Shown here in pieces: positions 28,243 through 34,801 of a DNA stretch of 64,000 nt; position 1 is the first letter of the stretch, and each line of letters starts with the position of its first letter. The DNA is from Bacteroidaceae bacterium (GTDB lineage: Bacteria > Bacteroidota > Bacteroidia > Bacteroidales > Bacteroidaceae): NCBI GenBank assembly GCA_017416735.1, contig JAFQBF010000020.1, positions 1 through 64,000 of the forward strand, given 5' to 3'. The position numbers and the translations under genes were made by a program. The notes beneath the pieces were generated by a model, which saw only the letters and a list, made by a program, of their open reading frames with translations, did not search any database and had not been told where the DNA came from.

Positions 28243-29378
28243 TTTGAGTGTTCCATTATTTCAGACATTAAGTCAAAACTTTCGCTAAAAATTCCTGTCG
28301 GCCATGAAGTTAGCTCTCCATTTGGTAAAATTTCAATTCTATCCAAAGTGGATTCTTCTTCATTTGCATCTATGAAATAAATAATAACATCCTCTGAATT
28401 AAAATCTTTATTAGGGTCAGCTACCATATTTCTTAATCCTAGGATGAAATTTTCAGAATGTGATTCAATGACATATTTTCGTTTCATTTTTTTTGCAGAT
28501 TCGGCTATTCGGTATGCTACATTGGCATGGGCAGCAGGATGTAAATGTAATGCGGGTTGTTCTATGGCCAATACTTCGATGTCGTTTTTCATATACGAAG
28601 CCACCACAATAGGTAGTAATTGTCCTAATCCTTGACCTACCTGAGAAATGTTGACATTTACTTCATTATGCTTTACATACAGACTATAGCTCCCCGTAGA
28701 AGGGCCATTCTGCATAAACAGTAGTTTTTGTCCTTCTAAGTTGTCTTCAAACCATTGTGATACATTCTTGAATAGTACATCATCTTTCAGATGAGAATTA
28801 AGTAATACGGAATACGCGAAGGAACCGTCTATACCAACTTTTGACGCATTGCTAAATCCTTCAAAAACAATTTCCTTTGGAGCTGTTTTACGAATTGGAC
28901 CTATATAATCTACCTTAAATGTCATATCTGCTTTTTGTATTCCTAAATGCTCGTATGCTTTTGGGAAAGTCATACCGCTAGGAGATGGGGTATCTTTTGA
29001 TAGGATTTGTTCACCAAATAGCTCTTTTCCCTTGCTGACCTGATATTTATAAACAAATAGATTTCCCTGATCTATGGCATATGTTACATCAAAAGATATT
29101 CCATTTTCAAAAGAAGCTCCTAATGACAAATCTACAAGAGTGTAGTTGTGGAAGAGTTCTTCGTATCTTGCACCTAAACTGACACCATCATTAACCAACA
29201 TCAGGGGTGAATCTGTTTTGCCGGCTGTCGCGTTAGCAAAAAGAGGAAAAAGTTTTAATATGGAACTCTTTCCGCTGCTGTTTTTACCTATGAGTACGGT
29301 TACAGGACGGATTTCTATCTGTTGCTCTGTGGAAAAAGCTTTGTAATTGCGTATATGTATATTTTTAAGAGTAGCCAT
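28239..29378 (-). CDS. AAA/ABC-type ATPase, DUF3696 family
   Basis: A 379-residue SMC/RecF-like ATPase. Walker A GKNSSGKSS at residues 31-39 after LIHNIRNYKAF-like strands; a signature-like loop ISQVGQGLGQLLP (about 255-267); Walker B VLAIEQPALHLHPAAH (about 280-295); and the H-loop segment YVIESHSENFILGLR typical of DUF3696 proteins. It is the first gene of the minus-strand defence operon and likely the sensor or energy module of the system, acting with the two proteins downstream. Translation is coupled to the second gene by a 4-nt overlap. Confidence 0.88.
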   Translation of the reverse strand: MATLKNIHIRNYKAFSTEQQIEIRPVTVLIGKNSSGKSSILKLFPLFANATAGKTDSPLMLVNDGVSLGARYEELFHNYTLVDLSLGASFENGISFDVTYAIDQGNLFVYKYQVSKGKELFGEQILSKDTPSPSGMTFPKAYEHLGIQKADMTFKVDYIGPIRKTAPKEIVFEGFSNASKVGIDGSFAYSVLLNSHLKDDVLFKNVSQWFEDNLEGQKLLFMQNGPSTGSYSLYVKHNEVNVNISQVGQGLGQLLPIVVASYMKNDIEVLAIEQPALHLHPAAHANVAYRIAESAKKMKRKYVIESHSENFILGLRNMVADPNKDFNSEDVIIYFIDANEEESTLDRIEILPNGELTSWPTGIFSESFDLMSEIMEHSK

Positions 29379-29403
29379 AATGTTTAACTATTAAATTGTT
29401 TTG

Positions 29404-29435
29404 CGAAATTAAATCATTACTTTCAATAAACCAAA
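29404..29435 (-). promoter_or_regulatory. Promoter of the three-gene ATPase/DUF262 operon
   Basis: On the minus strand, TTTG (29432-29435) and TAATTTCG (29404-29411, one mismatch to TAnnTTTG) with a 20-bp spacer, 26 nt before the ATPase start. Confidence 0.55.
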
Positions 29436-29486
29436 AAGTGATACTTGTTTTTTCAAAATAAATGGTTTTTAAATGTGAATCGAAGA

Positions 29487-29527
29487 AAACTTTCCGCATA
29501 AAATCTACGGATTTATGCGGAAAGTTT
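29487..29527 (-). terminator. Terminator hairpin after DUF4248 gene
   Basis: A perfect 16-bp inverted repeat AAACTTTCCGCATAAA/TTTATGCGGAAAGTTT with a 9-nt loop, just beyond the stop of the minus-strand gene at 29545. Confidence 0.85.
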
Positions 29528-29544
29528 CTTTTTATATGCACATG

Positions 29545-29760
29545 TCAAGGTTCTCCCAAGTATTCAAATATCAATGCGACCTGCTTGGCCGTGAACATCC
29601 GTTGGTGGGTGCGGTAATTCGTTTCGGCCAATGCCTCGGAAAGCTTGGGGTTCAGCTTGATCCATTGTGCCAGTCGGTTCAGGGCGGCTCCCGGGCAGAT
29701 GTCGGGTGCATACGCTTGTGCCAGTTCACTCTTATAATAAGGTCTGATGCGGTAGTCCAT
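29545..29760 (-). CDS. DUF4248-family small protein
   Basis: A 71-residue protein (MDYRIRPYYKSELAQAYAP ... FTAKQVALIFEYLGEP) fitting the DUF4248 family of Bacteroidales. The C-terminal half looks like a small helix-turn-helix. These genes are commonly found beside HU-like, amidase and VapE genes near capsule loci, exactly as here. It is divergent from the HU-like gene. Function unknown; a regulatory role is plausible only from size and context. Confidence 0.85.
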   Translation of the reverse strand: MDYRIRPYYKSELAQAYAPDICPGAALNRLAQWIKLNPKLSEALAETNYRTHQRMFTAKQVALIFEYLGEP

Positions 29761-29789
29761 TTTGAGTTATGAGTTATGGGTTATGATTG

Positions 29790-29820
29790 CAAATATACTA
29801 ATAATCAACGATATAACCAA
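29790..29820 (-). promoter_or_regulatory. Promoter of DUF4248 gene
   Basis: Minus-strand TATATTTG at 29790-29797 with TTG at 29818-29820, spacer 20 bp, 29 nt before the start codon. Confidence 0.6.
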
Positions 29821-29894
29821 CATCTTTTGCTACTTCGTTTCATCCGTTCTCATCCCATCTCCATCCCTTTCATAATCCCTTCTTCTTGCCGTCG

Positions 29895-29902
29895 TATCTT
29901 TG
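29895..29902 (+). promoter_or_regulatory. -7 box TATCTTTG for the HU-like gene
   Basis: A TAnnTTTG match 109 nt before the HU-like start. The -33 region is poor. The leader carries short TCATCTATCATTTATCATT-type spacer repeats common in this group. Confidence 0.5.
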
Positions 29903-30011
29903 TACTGTAAATGATAAAGGACGAATGAAAATGAACCGTCCGGAAGGTCAACTATCATCCATCATCTATCATTTATCATTTAAATAATTTCTAACTCAAA
30001 ACTCTTAAAAA

Positions 30012-30467
30012 ATGGCAAGAAACGTAACTTATTCTGTGGTTCCTCGTAAGAACCTGAACGACAAAGAAGCAGCACCTAAGTTTTATGCCCGTGCCAAGGC
30101 TACCGGCGACATCGACCTGCGCGAGATGTCCGAACGCATCCAGCAGAGCTGTACCGTGACCAAGGCCGATGTCCATGCCGTGCTCGTTGCTTTGGAAGAT
30201 GTGATAATCAATGCTTTGAAGAGCGGTGAAATTGTCCGCTTGGGCGACCTCGGTACCTTCCAGATAGGTATCAGCAGCAAGGGTGCGGTCACAGCGAAGG
30301 ACTACAACTCCTCGCTCATCAAGAGTGCCCACATCAATTTCCGTCCCGGCGTTGCCTTAGCTGGCCTCCTCACTTCGCTCACCTTTGCCAAGCTGAAGAC
30401 CGACGATGACGAAGAAGAGACCGAAGAAGGCGGACAGGAAGAAGGTGGTGAAGACCTCACTGCGTAA
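30012..30467 (+). CDS. HU-like DNA-binding protein with acidic tail
   Basis: A 151-residue HU/IHF-family protein of the Bacteroidales type. The HU-like fold spans residues 1-125 (helical TKADVHAVLVALEDVIINALKSG followed by beta arms VRLGDLGTFQIG). After residue 130 comes a strongly acidic, glycine-rich tail (DDDEEETEEGG). It is probably a nucleoid-associated DNA-binding protein, but the tail and lack of the canonical HU sequence set it apart. It sits in the conserved DUF4248 / HU / smalltalk / amidase / VapE module. Confidence 0.9.
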   Translation: MARNVTYSVVPRKNLNDKEAAPKFYARAKATGDIDLREMSERIQQSCTVTKADVHAVLVALEDVIINALKSGEIVRLGDLGTFQIGISSKGAVTAKDYNSSLIKSAHINFRPGVALAGLLTSLTFAKLKTDDDEEETEEGGQEEGGEDLTA

Positions 30468-30500
30468 TGTTAGCGACTAGTACTGGTGACTAGCGACTAG

Positions 30501-30603
30501 TGTCATTCAGAACGGAACGAAGTGAAGTGAAGAATCTTGGAAGCGTTCACGTAAACATAATCCTTTATGTTCACGAGATTCTTCGCTTCGCTCTGAATGA
30601 CAA
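30501..30603. repeat. Dispersed palindromic repeat, family A (complete copy)
   Basis: The outer arms TGTCATTCAGA and TCTGAATGACA are perfect complements. The inner arms GAAGTGAAGAATCT and AGATTCTTCGCTTC pair with a few mismatches. Related to 664-715 and to the half copy inside the pseudouridine synthase gene at 60721-60758. Confidence 0.8.
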
Positions 30604-30639
30604 AACTGATGCAACTTATTTTTTGCACATTACTTAATA

Positions 30640-30718
30640 CACCACAGATTATACAGATGGACACGGATTGTTTTTAATTTTAATTATTTGTCTGTGAAAA
30701 TCTGTGTAATCTGTGGTG
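30640..30718. repeat. 19-bp inverted repeat upstream of smalltalk gene
   Basis: CACCACAGATTATACAGAT (30640-30658) is the near-perfect complement of 30700-30718, separated by 41 AT-rich nt. It is another interspersed palindrome in the intergenic region; it could act as an attenuator for the downstream genes. Confidence 0.7.
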
Positions 30719-30734
30719 AAATAACTCAAAACTT

Positions 30735-30830
30735 ATGAAAAAAGACTCATGGCAAATCATCCTGAAAATCATCATTGCTGTAGCCTCGGCGATAGCGGGC
30801 GCACTGGGCGTGACGGCCTGCGTCGGATAA
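30735..30830 (+). CDS. Smalltalk-family micro-protein
   Basis: A 31-residue protein starting MKKDSWQIILKIIIAVASA and ending GVTACVG. The K-K-D-x-W opening, one hydrophobic helix and a cysteine near the C-terminus match the Bacteroidales smalltalk family, which is typically encoded between the HU-like and amidase genes. It is a probable membrane micro-protein of unknown role. It overlaps the start of the amidase frame. Confidence 0.8.
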   Translation: MKKDSWQIILKIIIAVASAIAGALGVTACVG

Positions 30831-31234
30831 CTACGCTCGTCATCCACTGCACCGCCACCCGTGTCGATACCGATTTCACCGAGAAAGACCTCCTCCGTTG
30901 CCATCGGGAACGGGGAATGGCGATGATAGGTTATCATTTCTACATCCGCAAGGATGGATACATCTGCAGCACCCGACCCTTGGACAGGGTCGGTGCCCAC
31001 GCCCGCGGGTTCAATGAAGACAGCATCGGCATTGCTTACGAGGGCGGTCTGGACAGTCGGGGACAACCCGCCGACACTCGTACCCAGCGGCAGAAGTATT
31101 CCCTGCGGGCTTTGATACGGGTTTTGAAGCAGGAGTACCCCATTACGAAGGTCTGCGGTCATCGCGACCTCAGTCCCGCCATCCCGAAGGCTTGCCCTTG
31201 TTTCGATGTAGCTACCGACGAGTGGTGCCTATAA
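30749..31234 (+). CDS. N-acetylmuramoyl-L-alanine amidase (amidase_2)
   Basis: A zinc amidase that cuts the lactyl-L-Ala bond of peptidoglycan. The domain starts at TTLVIHCTATR (zinc His about residue 33). GYHFYIRKDG, IGIAYEGG, then VCGHRDLSP and KACPCFDV supply the second His and the Cys ligand, as in T7 lysozyme. The frame opens at ATG 30749, but the first ~26 codons overlap the smalltalk gene and do not look like a signal peptide. The true start may be a non-ATG codon near 30820. Phage-lysozyme-like and cytoplasmic unless exported by another route. Confidence 0.88.
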   Translation: MANHPENHHCCSLGDSGRTGRDGLRRITTLVIHCTATRVDTDFTEKDLLRCHRERGMAMIGYHFYIRKDGYICSTRPLDRVGAHARGFNEDSIGIAYEGGLDSRGQPADTRTQRQKYSLRALIRVLKQEYPITKVCGHRDLSPAIPKACPCFDVATDEWCL

Positions 31235-31489
31235 CTCAAAAGACTCACACTCATCATAAAGGCACAACCCGAGGGCAGCCCAGTGGGGAAGGAACTCTTC
31301 TTCGTTCACGGCATGGACAAGGGCGATGAAGAGCTTCTCGTAGCACTCCGGCTTGACGGGTTCGTGCCGCATGATTTTGTGATAAGTGCGGGTGCTCACA
31401 TGTGCTTCCTGGCAGATGGCCCGGATGCTGGTATCCGATACATGACGTAAAGATTGGAAAAAAGTTGCGATTCCGGTATGGAATGGCAA
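31229..31489 (-). CDS. Small helix-turn-helix-like protein
   Basis: An 86-residue frame. Residues about 18-45 (VSDTSIRAICQEAHVSTRTYHKIM) show a helix-turn-helix like that of Xre/Cro-type regulators. It is convergent with the amidase (6-nt overlap) and divergent from vapE-like, so it may control the module. The start is uncertain: the only upstream initiator is a TTG lying inside a strong hairpin (31458-31496), and the ATG-initiated frame at 31517 is in another phase. A frameshift near the A7 run is possible. Confidence 0.55.
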   Translation of the reverse strand: MPFHTGIATFFQSLRHVSDTSIRAICQEAHVSTRTYHKIMRHEPVKPECYEKLFIALVHAVNEEEFLPHWAALGLCLYDECESFEL

Positions 31490-31496
31490 CTTTTTT
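31458..31496. other. Strong hairpin in the regulator/vapE interval
   Basis: A 17-bp stem with one mismatch (AAAAAAGTTGCGATTCC against GGAATGGCAACTTTTTT), loop GGTAT, with A6 and T7 flanks. It has the look of a bidirectional terminator but lies at the 5' end of the minus-strand gene, so it may be an attenuator. Confidence 0.65.
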
Positions 31497-31548
31497 TAGC
31501 TTGCGTTTTACTTTCATAGAGGTAAAATTTAGTGTGAAACAATCTGTT

Positions 31549-31556
31549 TATATTTG
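31549..31556 (+). promoter_or_regulatory. -7 box TATATTTG for the VapE-like gene
   Basis: A perfect TAnnTTTG 26 nt before the ATG at 31582. Confidence 0.6.
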
Positions 31557-31581
31557 CTGTGTAATCAAAATCTTACGACCT

Positions 31582-33720
31582 ATGAAAGTAAATATTTTCT
31601 ATGACTATCACGACACTTCCCCCAAAGAATCTACATTGGAGGAAATAGTACGCATCATTCGCGAGGATGCGTCCATCAAGGACCGTACCGAAAAGCACCG
31701 TTATTACAAGAGTCAGGGTCTGTTGAAAGCGGCTGCCAATGAGAAGCACTCGTGCCTCTGTTTCTCGGTGGCTACCCACTTCCAGGGTGGCAAGACTCAA
31801 AAACACATTGTCGGTTGGTCGGACATTGGGATGGTCGATTTCGACGGCCTGCCTGCCGACCGGGTGGATGCCTTGGCCGAAAGGGCACAAAAGGACGAGC
31901 ATACCTTGATGGTATATAAGACCATCAGCGGTGAGGGTATCCGTATTCTGTTCCTTTATGATGGAGTAGGAGTGGTTAGCAACCTTACCGACGCACAGCA
32001 GAAGTTGATTTATGAAGAAGCGTTCCATCGGGCTAATACCCATTACCGCAGGATGTTGGATGCAGTGCCCGACCCCAAGTGCAAGACCTGTACCCAGCTC
32101 AGTGGGGTAGCTCACGACCCGAATGTCTTTTACAATCCCGAAGCCACCTCCTTTTCCATCGATAAGGATTCCGTCCTGATGAACGAGCAGCACCGGAAGG
32201 ATATGCAGAAACGCCTCCGGAAAGTTGTGAAGCTGGCGCAGAGGCAGCTCGATGAAGAAGGAGTGGTGTTCGCACCGGGCAGTCACAACGAGTACGTGAT
32301 GCGCATGGCCTATCTGTTCAATGCATACGGCATCCCCGAAGGCGATGCTTATTGTTGGCTGCAGGATAAGTATTCTGCTGATTACGACGGCAACATCTAC
32401 AGCATAGTGACGTCTTGTTACAAGCATACCGACGAACACGGCACGCTGAAACTTCCCCGTACCTCGTCGTCATCTTCGGGTGAGGAGAGCCGTTGGGCTT
32501 CTGTGACGGATGTCGAGCAGTTCCTCGATTCACAGGTGTCGGTCCGTTTCAATGTCATCCGTCGGCAGTGCGAGATTGCGTGGAAGGACACGTCGGGGGA
32601 ATTTCTGCCCATTACCGACCGCGACGAGAACACCTTGTGGTGCCGCATGCAGAAGACCGGTGTCGAAGTCCGTCTGCAGGACATCCGCAATGTGCTTCAG
32701 TCCGAGTATGTGCCGCTTTTCCATCCGTTCGAGGCCTATTTCGCTTCGCTCCCCGCGTGGGACGGGACCGATTACATCGGCCAGCTGGCCCGTACCGTAC
32801 ACGTGAAAGGCAGTCAGGAACAGTTCGTGGCCTATTTCCGCAAGTGGTTTGTAGGCATCCTCCCTACGATTTTCGACCCTCAGGTGGTGAATCACGAAAT
32901 CATGGTGTTCATCGGCAGGCAGGGTAACTACAAAAGCACCTTCTTCTCGTTGCTGCTTCCGCCGCCCCTGCAATCCTATTTCCAAGTGAAGATGAACAGC
33001 AGCCACCTGAACAAGGACGACATGCTGACCCTCTGCGAGAAAGCGTTGGTGTGCTTAGAGGAAATCGACGAGCTGCGTCCTTCGGAACTCAACCAGCTCA
33101 AGGCCCTGGTCACCGCTACGAACATCAGCGAACGGGCGGCCTATGCCCGCAACAAGGAACATCGTCCCCACATCGCCACGTTCTGCGGCACGGGCAACAA
33201 TCCCCGTTTTCTTTCCGACCCAACCGGCAACCGTCGCTGGTTAGTGGTGGAAGTGGAAGACATTGACGACCCTTGGCAGCATCCGTTCAACTACACGGGC
33301 ATCTATAGCCAGGCCTGGGCATTGTGGAAGGGCGGTTTTCAGTATTGGTTCAACCAGGACGAAATCCGTGCGCTGAACCTTCAGAACCGTGATTATGAAT
33401 CTCCGACTCCCGAGGAAGAGTTGTTGCTTACCTACTATCGCCCCACGTTCGAGGGCTGTCAAGGCGCTGTCTTCCTGAAGGTATCCGAAATTCTGGAGCG
33501 CATCAATGCCGGCATCAAGCACCCCCTGTCGGCCACCAAATTAGGCATGCTGCTTTCCAAGCTCGGCTTCACCAAAGGCCGCTACAACAACGAGCGCGGC
33601 TATCTGCTCATCGAACGCTCCACGGAAGAAATCCAAGCCACCCGTAAAATTGCTGCAAAAGACATCAGTACTTCTATGCAATGTCATCCAGAGGAGCCAA
33701 GCGACGAAGGATCTCGATAA
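31582..33720 (+). CDS. VirE-N / VapE-domain protein (SF3-helicase-like)
   Basis: A 712-residue protein. The N-terminal third matches the BT4734/VirE-N domain (KAAANEKHSCLCFSVATHFQGGK ... WSDIGMVDFDGL). The C-terminal part (about 370-640) is the virulence-associated-E P-loop domain: FIGRQGNYKSTFFSLLLPP as Walker A, ALVCLEEIDEL as Walker B, and a FCGTGNNPRFLSDPTGNRRWL sensor region. Such proteins resemble replicative primase-helicases of phages and satellites. The start at 31582 is chosen over the frame opening at 31402. The last codons are encoded by dispersed repeat B, giving a CHPEEPSDEGSR tail that is probably not part of the ancestral protein. Confidence 0.88.
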   Translation: MKVNIFYDYHDTSPKESTLEEIVRIIREDASIKDRTEKHRYYKSQGLLKAAANEKHSCLCFSVATHFQGGKTQKHIVGWSDIGMVDFDGLPADRVDALAERAQKDEHTLMVYKTISGEGIRILFLYDGVGVVSNLTDAQQKLIYEEAFHRANTHYRRMLDAVPDPKCKTCTQLSGVAHDPNVFYNPEATSFSIDKDSVLMNEQHRKDMQKRLRKVVKLAQRQLDEEGVVFAPGSHNEYVMRMAYLFNAYGIPEGDAYCWLQDKYSADYDGNIYSIVTSCYKHTDEHGTLKLPRTSSSSSGEESRWASVTDVEQFLDSQVSVRFNVIRRQCEIAWKDTSGEFLPITDRDENTLWCRMQKTGVEVRLQDIRNVLQSEYVPLFHPFEAYFASLPAWDGTDYIGQLARTVHVKGSQEQFVAYFRKWFVGILPTIFDPQVVNHEIMVFIGRQGNYKSTFFSLLLPPPLQSYFQVKMNSSHLNKDDMLTLCEKALVCLEEIDELRPSELNQLKALVTATNISERAAYARNKEHRPHIATFCGTGNNPRFLSDPTGNRRWLVVEVEDIDDPWQHPFNYTGIYSQAWALWKGGFQYWFNQDEIRALNLQNRDYESPTPEEELLLTYYRPTFEGCQGAVFLKVSEILERINAGIKHPLSATKLGMLLSKLGFTKGRYNNERGYLLIERSTEEIQATRKIAAKDISTSMQCHPEEPSDEGSR

Positions 33721-33722
33721 CA
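33683..33722 (+). repeat. Dispersed repeat family B, overlapping a CDS 3' end
   Basis: GTCATCCAGAGGAGC ... GACGAAGGATCTCG occurs here and at 34638-34677 with two differences. Here it supplies the last codons and stop of the VapE-like gene. Confidence 0.75.
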
Positions 33723-33735
33723 CACGGCCGAGAAA

Positions 33736-33865
33736 AGTACACCCTGGTACACCTAAACCAAAGTTCTCCGTATATATAGAGAAGCATAAATATCGTATTA
33801 TATAAGTAATGAATCACGCTACACATAAGTTAAGAGATAATAAAAAAGGTGTACCAGGGTGTACT
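33736..33865. repeat. Exact 19-bp inverted repeat pair
   Basis: AGTACACCCTGGTACACCT (33736-33754) is the exact reverse complement of 33847-33865. The two are separated by 92 AT-rich nt with no convincing gene. Function unknown. Confidence 0.8.
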
Positions 33866-33940
33866 ACTGGAAAAAATATCAAAAATAATCCTCTAAAAAT
33901 TTGCACGTTTTTTTTTTTTTTTATGCGTCCTTTTGAAAAA
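33866..33940. other. AT-rich spacer with T15 tract
   Basis: A run of 15 T lies at 33908-33922. No gene is supported here. Confidence 0.5.
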
Positions 33941-33972
33941 TTTGCTTTTATCAGGCAAAATACTTATTTTTG
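33941..33972 (+). promoter_or_regulatory. Promoter of structured RNA copy 2
   Basis: TTTG (33941-33944) and TATTTTTG (33965-33972) separated by 20 bp form an ideal Bacteroidales promoter. The shared leader box follows at 33991. Confidence 0.75.
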
Positions 33973-33977
33973 TTACG

Positions 33978-34208
33978 TTATAGTAAACGTCTTGTATGTA
34001 AATTGTGAGGAACTACGTCTATGCACCTGAAAACCAGGTGTTTTTGTCGTATCGTTACCTCTTGTGCGATTGAACTTGATTGGAGCTATATCCTTATGGA
34101 TACTCGAGCTGCTGCATGAAGAATTTCCCTCTTTGAGGAGGAATCTCCATTTCGTGCAGGAGAAGGAGTTATATCCCTAAAGGTATGGCCTTTTTTGTTT
34201 AATCGCAC
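33978..34208 (+). ncRNA. Structured RNA / leader element, copy 2
   Basis: Second copy of the 23290-23516 element. The 12-bp closing helix is GTGCGATTGAAC (34064-34075) with GTTTAATCGCAC (34197-34208). Compared with copy 1 one G-U pair is now G-C, a compensatory change. The upstream hairpin is CACCTG/CAGGTG (34024-34040), of different sequence but equivalent position. The pre-T-run stem is ATATC/GGTAT. The internal hairpins at TATCC/GGATA and ATTTCCCTC/GAGGAGGAAT are unchanged. It carries the leader box at 33991-34003 and an ideal promoter. It precedes the antitoxin-like gene by about 100 nt. Confidence 0.65.
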
Positions 34209-34250
34209 TTTAAACTCAACCTGTCATCCACTTAACAATAATAAATCCAA

Positions 34251-34286
34251 ATCATTAGGATTTCTCGAAGAATATTTGTTTCTTTG
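34251..34286 (+). repeat. 36-nt identical repeat downstream of RNA copy 2
   Basis: Identical over 36 nt to 23654-23689. In both places it lies shortly before the first gene of the following module (26 nt here, 20 nt there). It ends in TTTCTTTG, one base from a -7 box. Confidence 0.75.
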
Positions 34287-34311
34287 TAGGGTGAAACTAA
34301 AAAGAGAAAAA

Positions 34312-34530
34312 ATGAAGGCAACTGTTTTTAATCCTATTCAGCAACATCTGTTGATGATGTTTGCCTATGACAACAATGAAGAACATCTGAAAGAAATGAA
34401 GGATGTTTTAGCCAAGCATTTTGCAAAAAAAGTGGATGATGAAATGGAGGTTTTGTGGAATGAAGGTAAAATTAATTTGGACGTGATTGAAGAATGGGGT
34501 AAGGAACATATGCGTACGCCATATAAATGA
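34312..34530 (+). CDS. Small antitoxin-like protein (orphan)
   Basis: A 72-residue protein, MKATVFNPIQQHLLMMFAY ... EEWGKEHMRTPYK. This belongs to a widespread Bacteroidales group of short proteins that are often mislabelled dephospho-CoA kinase and commonly lie in front of a PIN-domain toxin. The opening (MKATVFNP then QQHLL) and the RTPYK end are the features I recognise. No toxin gene follows, so here it is an orphan. The ATG at 34312 is preceded by AAAAAGAGAAAAA, and the longer frame to 34195 would run into the RNA element. Confidence 0.75.
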   Translation: MKATVFNPIQQHLLMMFAYDNNEEHLKEMKDVLAKHFAKKVDDEMEVLWNEGKINLDVIEEWGKEHMRTPYK

Positions 34531-34801
34531 AACGAATATTTTGAGAAACTAAGAGTGCTGATTCAAATCGTATAGGAGTAATAACTCCTCAACAGTTCGT
34601 TAAGGAGTATTTATAATCTTTTATCTATTCTTTTCGTGTCATCCAGAGGAGCAAAGCGACGAAGGATCTCGGTAACACCCACTTAACAATAATTGAATGG
34701 TTTTGACAGCTACAGCTAAACGTAGAGAAAGCTAAAAAGGGGAACTATAATTCTTACAGCTACTCCTGACTATTAAAATTTTGATAAACGTCTTAGATTA
34801 A
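34531..34801. other. Intergenic stretch with repeat B
   Basis: No gene. It holds a small GGAGT/ACTCC hairpin near 34572 and a full repeat B copy at 34638-34677. Confidence 0.6.
34638..34677 (+). repeat. Dispersed repeat family B (intergenic copy)
   Basis: Matches 33683-33722 with two differences. This copy is intergenic. Confidence 0.75.

Noticed and set aside
33809..34030. 73-codon frame between VapE gene and RNA copy 2
   Set aside because: It crosses the inverted repeat, a T15 run and the RNA promoter; composition is not protein-like.
23290..34208. RNA element as the ordinary single-copy 6S RNA or a group II intron
   Set aside because: Two copies 10.7 kb apart and the lack of an intron-encoded ORF or domain V make both unlikely, though a search is needed.
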